From Phycisphaerales bacterium (lineage in GTDB: Bacteria; Planctomycetota; Phycisphaerae; Tepidisphaerales; Tepidisphaeraceae), in assembly GCA_028291615.1 (NCBI GenBank), contig JAQGHM010000033.1, positions 1 through 42,303 of the forward strand: a stretch of 42,303 nt of DNA, written 5' to 3'. A model generated the notes under the pieces. It searched no databases and had not been told where the DNA came from. It worked only from the letters and a program-made list of their open reading frames with translations. The translations under genes and the position numbers were made by a program. This document shows positions 25,154-34,200 of the stretch, in pieces. The first letter of the stretch is position 1. Each line of letters opens with the position of its first letter.

Positions 25154-27820
25154 CTACCTCCGCCGCCCCTTCGCCCCCCCATCGTCCGCATCATCCCCCA
25201 GCCGCTCCCCCCTCATCATCTTCCCAAACAGCTTCGCCACCCCCTCCGTCAACACCGGCGACGGCACCGTATCGATCTTCGGCTCGCGGGTCGAACCCGT
25301 CACGCGAAACTCATACAACAACGTCTTCGTAGCCGTGTTGACCATCTTCTGCAGCCCCCCCAGCACCTCCCCCGCCACGTCGCTGACGATCGGAATGCGC
25401 GTCCGCTTCATCTGATCCTTCCAGTCCGCCAACGGCGCAGCCACCACGCGCAGGTTCAGCCGTCCATCAAACATCACGCTCCCCGACCCCTGCACCCCCA
25501 GCACCGGCGCGCTCAGCGCCGCGTCAGTCAACTCCACCTTCTGGTCATGAACGTGGAAGTGACCCGCCGCCTGACCCACCGTCAACGCATTGCCCGCGAC
25601 ATTGGCCCCCTTTGCTATCTCTTCGAGCGTCGGGAGCGACCAAAAATCCCCGTTCAACACCTCAAACCGCCCCGTCGCCTGAAAGTTATCCGCCCCCGTG
25701 TGATTCTCATCTGGCCCCGTCCCCTCCACCCGCGCATTCGCGTTCCCTTTCCCCGACAACCGCGTCGGCTTCTTCCCCTGCTGAACGGAAACCAGCTCCC
25801 CCAGGCTCTTCAGATCGACATCGCGCAGCCAAACCTGCCCCTGATAGGCAACCTCCTTCCCCCTACCCGGCGTCAATTGCCCCTCCGCCGTCCCCGTCCC
25901 GCCCAGCGAATTCACCTCAAGCCGCTTGATATCCACCAGCCGCGGCGTGCTCACGATCTCCGCCTTCACGTTGGTCAGCGGAATCCGCTTCTTACCGATC
26001 GTCGCCCCCCCATCGTCGCTGCGAATATCAAAGTGAAAATCCGGCTTAGTCCCCGGCGGCATCCCGTTCCGCCGCGCAAAAAATCCCAGCGCATACCAAG
26101 TCCCCGATGGCCGCAGCTCTCGCGCGACAAACTCAAACGGACGCCCGTAATCCTCCACCGTCCCCGTCAATTGCACCGACCCACTGATCTCCTCCAGCCG
26201 AAACTCCCGATCAATGTGCTCCAGCGGAATCCGAGCGCCGGTCACGAAGAACTTATCCCCGTGATACTCCCCTTCCGCATTCTCCACCGTGATCACATCC
26301 CGATTCGCACGCACCGTCCCTGACACCCCCGTAAACGACGCCGGCCAATTCATCGGCCGCGCCACCAGCTCGCGCGGATACGCAACCACCTGGTATTCCA
26401 CCTGGTCCATGAACCGCGTCCCCGGCGCAGGCCGAATCGGCCCCGCAGCCGTCGCCGTCAACCGCATTTTCCCCGACAGGTCCATCTTCGCCAGCGCCTG
26501 CTCGATCCGCGTAGGTAGCCCCGACCGATCCTTCCCCAGCTCAAGCTGGCAGAGCAAATTCTTCACCCGCCACTGATCACTCTCCGGATCGATCGTCGCC
26601 TCCCCCTTCTCAATGTGCAGCAGCGTATCGCGCGTCCCGATCTCCAACAGATCGAGATTAACCGTAGTAGGCGGTTGCTTGCTCCGCGTCGACTTTTGCG
26701 CCGCCACCGCGCGCGTCGTCCCCTGCGTCGCCGCAACCGACGTATCCGACATCACCACCGGCCGGCTAACCTCCGTGGCCGCGACTTGCTTGTCTTCACT
26801 CGCCAGCCGCAGCTTCAGCGCCAGTCGATCAATCCGCCCCGCCCCATCCGACAACCGCGCACTCCCCGAAGGCAGCTCCAGCACCGCCTTGTATTGACTC
26901 GCTCCCGGATCCTTAAGCGGCACCGTCGCGCTCCCGCTTAACGACATCGACCCCGCCACCTCATACCGCTGCAGGATCTCCTGCCAGGACGGCGGCAACT
27001 GCTCCTGCCGCTTATCCTTGTCCACCTTCACGCCGAACACGAACCGCTCAACGTCCAGCCGCCCACTGTCCACATCCAACTTCCCCCGAGCATTCGCCAC
27101 CGCGAGAGGCGCATTCCGCGCCGATAGGTCATAAGAATAAAGCGCCCCCGACGTCGGCTCAGTATCCATCTCCACCGTCAGATTCTTCCAGATCAACGGC
27201 GGCCGATTCGAACGCTCCCGATGATCCTCGAACAGAATTTGCCCGTCGTGAATCTCAAACCGCCGCAGCCGAAAATAATCCGATGGCTTCTCCTTCTTCT
27301 GCTTCCCTGCCGCCGCCGCGGCGATCTGATCCTCCGCCGAAACCGGCTTCACCAAATTACGCGTCCCCAGCAACCCATTCTCCGTCAAGATGAAATGCAC
27401 CGAAGGCTGCTTGATGATGATCCGCTTAATCACCAGCGGCCCATCCCCCCATGGAAGCTGCGCAAGATGAAGATCCAATTCCTTCACGCGCAGCAGGTCG
27501 ATCTGCTGCCCATGCGCGTCCCACGCCACCAGCGCCGCATTGTGAGCCGTCAGCCCATAAGGAAAGTGATAAGACAACCGCTCCATCTTCAGTTCAGCAT
27601 TCAGATGCTTCGACACCATCTGCTGAAGCCGCTCGCGCAAAAACGGCGCGATGATCTTCGGCGCAACAAAATAAACCAGCAAGAACAGCAGCGCCACCGT
27701 CCCCAGCGCCCAATACTTCTTCCGCCCGCGCCCCAGCGGCCCCGTCTTCATCGCAATGGCGGCTGATCGATTCACGGCGTGGCTCACAGGCGATTCCTCA
27801 AAACTATGGCGTAACGGCAT
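25154..27820 (-). CDS. AsmA-like inner-membrane-anchored periplasmic protein
   Basis: An 888-residue protein with an N-terminal membrane anchor (KKYWALGTVALLFLLVYFVAP), preceded by a basic GRGRKK segment. The long periplasmic part has many beta-strand repeats seen in the AsmA/TamB superfamily, for example LKMERLSYHFPYGLTAHNA, IKRIIIKQPSVHFIL and RLRRFEIHDGQILFED, with a C-terminal AsmA-type unit (GQAAGHFHVHDQKVEL, GVQGSGSVMFDGRL). Such proteins are believed to bridge the envelope and move lipids or help outer-membrane assembly. The first ATG at 27820 gives an N-terminal tail with no signal role; an internal ATG at 27751 (MKTGPLGRGRKK) is an equally good start. It is divergent from the exported protein at 28003. 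Confidence 0.85.
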   Translation of the reverse strand: MPLRHSFEESPVSHAVNRSAAIAMKTGPLGRGRKKYWALGTVALLFLLVYFVAPKIIAPFLRERLQQMVSKHLNAELKMERLSYHFPYGLTAHNAALVAWDAHGQQIDLLRVKELDLHLAQLPWGDGPLVIKRIIIKQPSVHFILTENGLLGTRNLVKPVSAEDQIAAAAAGKQKKEKPSDYFRLRRFEIHDGQILFEDHRERSNRPPLIWKNLTVEMDTEPTSGALYSYDLSARNAPLAVANARGKLDVDSGRLDVERFVFGVKVDKDKRQEQLPPSWQEILQRYEVAGSMSLSGSATVPLKDPGASQYKAVLELPSGSARLSDGAGRIDRLALKLRLASEDKQVAATEVSRPVVMSDTSVAATQGTTRAVAAQKSTRSKQPPTTVNLDLLEIGTRDTLLHIEKGEATIDPESDQWRVKNLLCQLELGKDRSGLPTRIEQALAKMDLSGKMRLTATAAGPIRPAPGTRFMDQVEYQVVAYPRELVARPMNWPASFTGVSGTVRANRDVITVENAEGEYHGDKFFVTGARIPLEHIDREFRLEEISGSVQLTGTVEDYGRPFEFVARELRPSGTWYALGFFARRNGMPPGTKPDFHFDIRSDDGGATIGKKRIPLTNVKAEIVSTPRLVDIKRLEVNSLGGTGTAEGQLTPGRGKEVAYQGQVWLRDVDLKSLGELVSVQQGKKPTRLSGKGNANARVEGTGPDENHTGADNFQATGRFEVLNGDFWSLPTLEEIAKGANVAGNALTVGQAAGHFHVHDQKVELTDAALSAPVLGVQGSGSVMFDGRLNLRVVAAPLADWKDQMKRTRIPIVSDVAGEVLGGLQKMVNTATKTLLYEFRVTGSTREPKIDTVPSPVLTEGVAKLFGKMMRGERLGDDADDGGAKGRRR

Positions 27821-27888
27821 GGTAACAATAGGCTTCGCCCATCACTTTGGCCTTGCCTGCATATCCCCCGAAGCTTAGGTTCTATTTC

Positions 27889-27912
27889 CTGATGCACCGC
27901 GCATCAGATTTT
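27889..27912 (+). terminator. CTGATGC/GCATCAG hairpin with T-rich tail
   Basis: A perfect 7-bp stem, CTGATGC (27889-27895) and GCATCAG (27901-27907), with a 5-nt loop and an ATTTTC tail. It sits between two divergent genes, about 90 bp upstream of the exported protein start, so it may be a leader attenuator rather than a gene-end terminator. Confidence 0.4.
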
Positions 27913-28002
27913 CAGGTGGCGTTGTATTTGCCCGCCTGCTAGATTCATTCGTCCGCAGTCCCAACGCGCCGCCTGCTCCGCCTGTGATCAGGGAGGATAT
28001 TC

Positions 28003-28740
28003 ATGCGTGTCTCGCTCGCCGTTAAATGTCTCACCGCCGCGCTCTGCTTCGCCCTGCCCGCCGCCGCTGCCATCACGATTAAAGACCGCACGATCAACCA
28101 GCCGTTAGTCCTCGACCAGAACGAGGACTACTACCTCCACAAAGTCTATATCTCCGGCATCACCGACCTCGCCGCCCTCACGCTCACCGGCAAAATCAAT
28201 TCCGTCAACCTCTCGCACTGCATCTTCTCCAACATCTGGGCCGGCCCCAACGGTAAGGCCACCGCCACCGAAGCCCAAGGTGCCATCGTCGGCTCCTTCG
28301 TCGCCACCGACACCGCCTTCGAGGACGCCCAGCACCAACTCCTCTGCCTGCGCGAAGGCGCCTTCGGCACCGTCACCTTCCAGCGGTGCAAGTTCCGCAC
28401 CACCGACTCGTTCCTCAAAAAAATCTACGCCAACGACCCCTGGCGCTCCACCCCCCCCACCACAGAGTTCGCCAACATCGAGCGCCTCGAACTCCTCGAC
28501 AACGAGTACGTCAACACCGTCCTCATCGTCCACCCCTCAGTCAAAGTCGTCATCTTCCGCGGCGACATCTCCAACCTCCGCCTCGAAAGCCCCAGCACCC
28601 ACGTCATCCGCCTCGAAAAAGACCAGGACCCCTCAATGATCAACATGGACGGCACCGCCGTCGCCCAGACGCCAGCAGAAGCAGACGCCCAGCCCGTCAA
28701 TTCATCCGAGGAAGACGCTCAGACTTCCCCAACCCCATAA
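28003..28740 (+). CDS. Exported protein, possible beta-helix, unknown
   Basis: A 245-residue protein with a signal peptide (MRVSLAVKCLTAALCFALPAA) and a strong GGGAGG ribosome binding site 8 bp before the ATG. The mature part has short strand-turn repeats with Asn/Ser (GKINSVNLSHCIFSNIW, TDTAFEDAQHQLLCL, FGTVTFQRCKFRTTD) that resemble a pectate-lyase-like right-handed beta-helix. The tail is acidic and low-complexity (NSSEEDAQTSPTP). Two of the cysteines (in SHCIF and QRCKF) could form a disulfide. No enzymatic motif was recognised. It converges on the SDR gene 73 bp away. Confidence 0.65.
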   Translation: MRVSLAVKCLTAALCFALPAAAAITIKDRTINQPLVLDQNEDYYLHKVYISGITDLAALTLTGKINSVNLSHCIFSNIWAGPNGKATATEAQGAIVGSFVATDTAFEDAQHQLLCLREGAFGTVTFQRCKFRTTDSFLKKIYANDPWRSTPPTTEFANIERLELLDNEYVNTVLIVHPSVKVVIFRGDISNLRLESPSTHVIRLEKDQDPSMINMDGTAVAQTPAEADAQPVNSSEEDAQTSPTP

Positions 28741-28813
28741 AAAATCGCTTGACTTGGAACAAGCTCAGTCGAGTCGCGGTTTCGCACCGTGAAAAACTGA
28801 ACCGTCACGCAAC

Positions 28814-29608
28814 TTACAACATCCCCTTCAGCACCCCACCCTCCGCCCGTACCGCCGACCCATTAATCCCCGACGCCACCGCCCCGCACAAAAACGCCAC
28901 CACCGCCGCCACCTCCTCGGAAGTCTCGAACCGTTTGATGAGCGAGCTGGGGCGCACCGATTTGAAGAAGTCTGCCTCGACCTCTTTCTCAGTCACTCCG
29001 CGACTGTGCGCCATGTCCGCGACAAACTGCTCCACCCCCTCCGATTTCGTCGGCCCCACCAGCACCGAATTCACCGTCACCCCCGTCCCCGCAGTCAATT
29101 CCGCCATCCCCCGCGCCAAAGACACCTGCGCCGACTTCGTAACCCCATAGTGAATCATCTCGGTCGGAATCTGCACCCCCGACTCGCTCGAAATGAAAAT
29201 CACCCGCCCCCAGCCGCGCTTGAGCATCGGCGGAAAATAATGCCGCGACAACCGCACCCCGCTGATCAAGTTCACCTCGAGGATGTGCATCCAATCCTCG
29301 TCCGACAATTGCTCGAACGGCTTGACCTCGTAAATGCCCAGGTTGTTGATCAGCAGGTCAACGTCGGGCATCGCCCCGATCACCCGCCGCGCCCCCTCCG
29401 CCGTCCCCAGATCCGCAACGATCCCCTCAACCACGCCGCCAGCCGCATCGCGCTTCACCTGCGCCACAGCCTCATCCACCCGCGCCGCCGTCCGCCCGTT
29501 CACCGTCACCCGCGCCCCCTCCCGCGCCAGCGCCGTAGCAATCGCCAGCCCAATCCCCGCCGTCGATCCCGTCACCAGCGCCCGCTTCCCCGAAATCTGT
29601 AAGTCCAT
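28814..29608 (-). CDS. Short-chain dehydrogenase/reductase
   Basis: A 264-residue SDR. The NAD(P)-binding loop is TGSTAGIG (13-20), followed by NNLGIYE (NNAG equivalent, 88-94). The catalytic residues are S141, Y154 and K158 (FISSESG...HYGVTKSA). Arg39 after the second beta strand (NGRT) favours NADPH. It ends GINGSAVRAEGGVLKGML, where the family usually has G..(I/L)RVDGG. It reduces a ketone or oxidises an alcohol in the cytoplasm; substrate is unknown. GGAG lies about 12 bp before the ATG. It is divergent from the pseudopilin gene. Confidence 0.92.
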   Translation of the reverse strand: MDLQISGKRALVTGSTAGIGLAIATALAREGARVTVNGRTAARVDEAVAQVKRDAAGGVVEGIVADLGTAEGARRVIGAMPDVDLLINNLGIYEVKPFEQLSDEDWMHILEVNLISGVRLSRHYFPPMLKRGWGRVIFISSESGVQIPTEMIHYGVTKSAQVSLARGMAELTAGTGVTVNSVLVGPTKSEGVEQFVADMAHSRGVTEKEVEADFFKSVRPSSLIKRFETSEEVAAVVAFLCGAVASGINGSAVRAEGGVLKGML

Positions 29609-29664
29609 CGTGAAAACTCCTTCGCCGACATTCTAAATGCCCGACCGCGATTGTCGAACGTCCC

Positions 29665-29725
29665 ACCCCGTTTAGCCGGCTCGCTTGCGGGCCGTGTCCA
29701 AGTGCGCCGTTCCCCAATCACGCAC
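29665..29725. repeat. 60-bp structured repeat, upstream copy
   Basis: An imperfect repeat, starting ACCCCGTTTAGCCGGCTCGC, that also occurs at 30774-30834 with roughly four-fifths of bases shared. Its core CGGCTCGC-TT-GCGGGCCG folds into an 8-bp stem (one T-G wobble). It ends with TTCCCCAATCAC, identical in both copies. It lies before the pseudopilin gene. Confidence 0.65.
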
Positions 29726-29831
29726 TCATATTCCAGACCTGCAACATTTCCCCCTGGCATCCCCAAATAAGTCTTGCCCTCCCCACCCCCCGCCGCGCAT
29801 ACTCATCACTCACACGTCTCAAGGTCGCCCC

Positions 29832-30704
29832 ATGCCACTCCACTTCCGAGCCCGCCCCAAAGGCTTCACCCTCGTCGAACTCCTCGTAGTCATCGGCATC
29901 ATCGCCCTCCTCATCTCCATCCTCCTCCCCTCCCTCAGCAGGGCCCGCGAGCAATCCCGCACCATCGCCTGTCTCTCCAACCTCCGCCAGATCGGCCAGG
30001 CCGCCGCCATGTACGCCGCCCACAATCACGGCTTCACCGTCCCCGGCTACGCCGACTACAGCGCCACCACCAGCAACGGCGTCCCCCTCGACGCCGAAAA
30101 TTACGCCACCGTCCTGGTCAACACCAGGTGCATCACCGCAACCTCCGTCATCAATCTGACCGATCATCCCAGCAACCAATCCTCCCCGTTCTTCTGTCCC
30201 TCCGGCCTCGACGATCAGGTCTCGATCCACCTCCAGCCCGGCGTCTCCACCCCCTTCCCGCAAGACCGCAAGGCAGCCCTCGCCCAGGAACCCTGGCGCG
30301 TAAAATCGATCAGCACCGGCGTCATCATCGACAGTTGGTACGGCATAAACGCCGTGCGCGACGGCTTCACCGCCCACCCCCACCCCTGCCGCCGCCTCCC
30401 CGACGACGCCAACAAGACCGACCACACCCTCACCCGCCTAAGCCAGATCAAGCGCAACGCCGACACCGTCTTCCTCTTCGACGGCACCTTCCTCAACCTC
30501 TACTACGAAGCCGACCGCATCGCCGCCCGCCACAACAACCGCACCACCACCAACCTCCTCTTCTTCGACGGCCACGCCGCCAACGTCCCCACCGCCAGCC
30601 TCCCCGGCGCCCTGGGCCCCAACGCCGGCGGCAGCAGCCCCTTCAACAACCTGACCACCCTACAAAAATACCCCGACTTCCGGTGGCGCATGGACCAACC
30701 ATAA
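29832..30704 (+). CDS. Type II secretion pseudopilin-like protein
   Basis: A 290-residue protein. The start at 29832 has AAGG about 8 bp upstream and gives a 10-residue basic leader ending in KG, then the pilin signature [21 protein letters not shown] prepilin peptidase would cut before Phe and N-methylate it. The Ser/Arg-rich [20 protein letters not shown] that follows is the usual planctomycete continuation. The C-terminal part has an [17 protein letters not shown] segment, related to the H-x(n)-DG motif of planctomycete pilin-like families. It is probably in the inner membrane or a pilus-like fibre. Copies of a structured repeat flank the gene on both sides. Confidence 0.9.
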   Translation: MPLHFRARPKGFTLVELLVVIGIIALLISILLPSLSRAREQSRTIACLSNLRQIGQAAAMYAAHNHGFTVPGYADYSATTSNGVPLDAENYATVLVNTRCITATSVINLTDHPSNQSSPFFCPSGLDDQVSIHLQPGVSTPFPQDRKAALAQEPWRVKSISTGVIIDSWYGINAVRDGFTAHPHPCRRLPDDANKTDHTLTRLSQIKRNADTVFLFDGTFLNLYYEADRIAARHNNRTTTNLLFFDGHAANVPTASLPGALGPNAGGSSPFNNLTTLQKYPDFRWRMDQP

Positions 30705-30727
30705 CAGTGCGGCAGCTTCCCCGGTGG

Positions 30728-30760
30728 GGCGGACATTCTTGTCTGCCTGTCTTTCGTCTT
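30728..30760 (+). terminator. Terminator-like hairpin after the pseudopilin gene
   Basis: GGCGGACA (30728-30735) and TGTCTGCC (30740-30747) pair over 8 bp with one wobble and a 4-nt TTCT loop, followed by TGTCTTTCGTCTT. It lies 24 bp past the stop. Confidence 0.6.
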
Positions 30761-30773
30761 GCCTTCGCTATGT

Positions 30774-30834
30774 ACCCCTTTTAGCGGCTCCGCTTGCGGA
30801 GCGCGTCCAACAGCACGATTCCCCAATCACCCAC
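30774..30834. repeat. 60-bp structured repeat, downstream copy
   Basis: Second copy of the repeat at 29665-29725. The core GCTCCGC-TT-GCGGAGC is a perfect 7-bp stem. Several differences from the other copy still leave pairing possible, as would be expected of a structure under selection. Confidence 0.65.
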
Positions 30835-31124
30835 GCCAACTACAGACATCGACCGACCGCATCCGCCTTCGCATCCGCCAAAACTGCATCCTCCTGAACA
30901 TACGCAAAACCACATCAACCACGCCGGGGCAGAGCGCCGGGAGCTACGCGACCACAGCGCCGCCCCGGATTCCCCACCCCCGGCGCGGTCCCGTCAGCGA
31001 TCCTGTTCTCCAGAAAACACCGAGCACCAGATTTCAAAGCGAAAAAAATTAACCCCCAAGTTCTCCCCCGTCTACCGCCAGCCCGCAGTGCCGCGTCCTC
31101 AACTCCCGCATAAACCAATGGAAA

Positions 31125-31174
31125 GGAGAGCGGAGGCGAGAACCTTGGGCCCTGATGGTTCTCGCCTCCACTCC
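31125..31174. promoter_or_regulatory. Long inverted repeat before the PHP-ATPase gene
   Basis: GGAGGCGAGAACC (31132-31144) and GGTTCTCGCCTCC (31157-31169) are a perfect 13-bp pair with a 12-nt loop; GGAG (31125) and CTCC (31171) extend it after a small internal loop. No T-run follows. It could be an operator, an attenuator stem or a mobile-element scar. Confidence 0.6.
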
Positions 31175-31255
31175 CCTGCGTTTGTCAGAGACGTTTCACA
31201 GCTTGCGTACTATCTCGGAAACCTTACCGTTAGGGTGGGCAAGCACCTGTTCGCT

Positions 31256-31267
31256 AATTCGCGAATT
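31256..31267. promoter_or_regulatory. 12-bp palindrome AATTCGCGAATT
   Basis: A perfect palindrome ending 6 bp before the GGAGGG ribosome binding site of the PHP-ATPase gene. It would lie in the leader or promoter and could be a repressor site. Confidence 0.35.
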
Positions 31268-31285
31268 CAAATCGGAGGGCGACAA

Positions 31286-34200
31286 ATGGGAAATAATCGC
31301 GATCTATTTCGGAAAATGTCTACTGCGCGGGCACACTTTTACCCGTGTGATTTCCACGTCCACAGCCCGGGTTCCGGCGATGTACGACTCGGACAGAGAT
31401 TTGAGCGACTCTCGAGAGCCGAGCAGACACTGCTTCAAGGCATCCCGCCCGGTCTGGCGGACGACGCGCGGGCGTACGAGCGGGCGGCACTTCTTGCCTA
31501 CCCGCCGTCAGACTTTTACGGCCGTCTACTTGGGCGACGAGACGAAGTGGCGACGTCGTTGGGCCTCACATCGGGCGATGATTGGGCGTTCATCGCAATC
31601 ACTGACCACAACGTCTGCGAATATGCCGAGCAATTGTCGGGATATGCATGGGAACGGCGAGCGGAAAGCCGCCTAATTATTTTCCCGGGGATTGAGCTTG
31701 ACGTATCCTTCCCTGTGGACGGGCTTACAGATAGGGTGAAGGCGCATCTCCTCGTAATATTCGCGCCCTGCACAACAGCATCGGACATTCGCATCGCCCT
31801 CTCCACAGCATCCGGAACGGTCTGGAATGAGGGAGAGCACCTTAGTTTGCCAGCGCTGGCAGACTTCGTCCGGAAGGTTCGAATTCATACGAAATATCCG
31901 GCGATTTCCATTGCCGCACACATCGGGTCGAGCAAGGGCGTACAGAATGAGATGCGCAAGGGCATCCTTTCTCATTTAGACGTTGCGATCAGCCGAATGA
32001 AGGGCGAGTTGAGCAACGCCGACGTTATCGATAGAGGCGAATTGACGACACGCCTTGCGCAGCTGAAAGCGATGAAGGGAGACGACAACGCAATCGCACT
32101 GGAGGTATTGCGGTTGATCGGCGACTGTGGATTTGATGCGCTTCACGTCGGAGCGCGTGAGGACGAAGTGCATTATCGGCGTCTTCATCGGTTTTCACCT
32201 GCCATGGGGCGAGCTGCGCCTCTGGTCTGTTCGGACGCGCATTGCGTTTCTGAAGTGTTCACATGTACCGGGGGCGTACCGCACCTGAAGCTACCCGCGG
32301 TTTCTGCGGGCTTAACGCCCTCCCAGCTATTCTTTCAAGTCAGAGAACACGCCATGAGGTTCGGCGAAACCAGGCTGAGCTACGCCCCGCCCGGACGCGT
32401 CTCGAATTGGATTAGCGGGATAGAGATAGTTCGAGAGACGAAGGACGCTGCCGAATTCTGGCCCTTCGAAAAGTCAGCAACCGCCGGTGAAGCCGCGGGC
32501 GTAAGGTTCGTGCTACCGTTTTCGCGGAACCTGACCTGCCTTATCGGAGGTCGGGGCTCGGGCAAAAGCGCCTTGTTGGAGGCCGTGGCGTTTACCTCCC
32601 GCGCTTCCGACTTCGTGATGCCGAGTAATCGGTTAAAAGATCCCCCCGATTGGTACAAGCGCGCGAAAGCCACTCTTCAAGGCTGTCGCGTGACAGTTTG
32701 TTGGCAGTTCATGGGTGCCGGTGATCTTGACCACCTGCCGAAGCGGGCTCTTTTTGCCACTCGTTTCTTCGATGCTCAAGGGCAACACAGCGGCGTTGTG
32801 TACAGCGACTTGGAAAATAACGAACTCACCGGCAATCAGGTCCCCGTGAACGAGGTTCAGTTCTTCCGGGTTCATGACATCGAAACGGCGGCACATCCTG
32901 AAAAACTGCGTAATTTGTTCGACGAGATTTGCGGCCCAGATATCCGAGCTTTAGATGCGGAGATAGACCTAAAGACACAATCGCTCCGACGGCAGCGCGA
33001 GGGACTGCTGAAGATCGCGACAATGATCCAGAAACTTACTTATGCCGGGTCACCGCTGCTTGATCTCGCCAACAGAGCCTCACAGTTTCGAGCACTGAAT
33101 AGCGAAGAAGTGCGGAACGATTACGAACAGATCGATCTGGCCGCGTCCGCCGAATCCATGGCACAGCAACTCGAGGTCCGGTGGGAACAGGCGCTCGAGG
33201 AAGCAGATGTGACCGGAGGTGCTGCCGCAATTGCTGCCTTCTTCTCGGAGGCAAAGGATCGTCTACGCAACGGTGACGCGGAAGGCGTACCGCGCGTCGC
33301 CGAATTGGATGAGATTTTCTTCGTCGTAGGCGACGGTGAGGCCTCCCGTGACTCTGCCGAGGTTCTCATTGCCGAGGAATTCAAAGGTCTCGCGTCTGAG
33401 ATCGCGGCACTGGGCAGTGACCTCACCTACGCAATATCGAGAATCGCGGAACGCCACAAGAACGGACGTGAACTGCTCGCGAAGAAGGGTTTGCCCGTTG
33501 CGGGAACTGCACGAGAGACGAAAAAAAAGGCTTACGAGGAGTCCCTGACCGCACTGACCGAATACCGAGAGGCTGCAACGAAATGGGACGACGGCATCTC
33601 CGCAAGGCTCGTCCTGAGAACCGAACTCCTCGATCTGTGCAAACGACGATCGGAACTGCGCACACGAACAGCCCGTCGCATCACCGATCAACTTGCCCGT
33701 GACCTTGATGCCCAGATATTAGTGATCCAAGCAGATGCGCAGGCCGACGCGGACAATAGCGCCTTCACGAAGTGGCTACATGACAATCTGGCCCCGTCTG
33801 GCAACGTTTGGAAGTTCCGCGAACAGCGCATCGATGCCATGGTTCGCCGCGGCTTGTCACCAGATCGCTTACGCGATCTCCTACTTTCTAGGAACGGGGT
33901 AACCGCCTCCGCCCTCGTCGTCTCGGCGAGTGGTGCCGCTCAAGGAGAAGTGGATCTGACAACTGCCTCACGCGTCTTTGAAGGTTCAGTCGCACGACAC
34001 CGCCTCCCACCAGAGATCTCGCCTCAAAAGGATACGGCTTCTGAAACTGAGGCCGTTCCCGAAGAAGTGCTGGCAGGGTTCTGGACCTTCGACAGCGAGA
34101 GTGACGGAACGCTTCGAGTAGCGAAGGTGCTCATTCTTGATGAGACGGTTTCGAATGACGTGCCCGTAATCAAGCTCAACGACCGACCGGTCGAAGCTGG

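Larger units (their letters stand above)
30835..31285. other. Non-coding region upstream of the PHP-ATPase gene
   Basis: About 450 bp with no supported gene. The plus frame is open through it but the peptide is low-complexity and unlike any protein. It holds a 13-bp perfect inverted repeat (31132-31169) and a 12-bp palindrome (31256-31267), then GGAGGG ahead of the PHP-ATPase start. Base composition changes from C-rich to mixed within it, near 31020-31200. Confidence 0.6.

Noticed and set aside
30919-30975. Possible third, diverged copy of the 33-bp repeat (CCACGCCGGGGC...CCCGGATTC)
   Set aside because: Alignment needs several gaps; similarity may only reflect GC-rich sequence.
30794-31285. 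In-frame upstream extension of the PHP-ATPase
   Set aside because: The 164 extra codons are Pro/Arg/Ser low complexity, and GGAGGG lies directly before the ATG at 31286.
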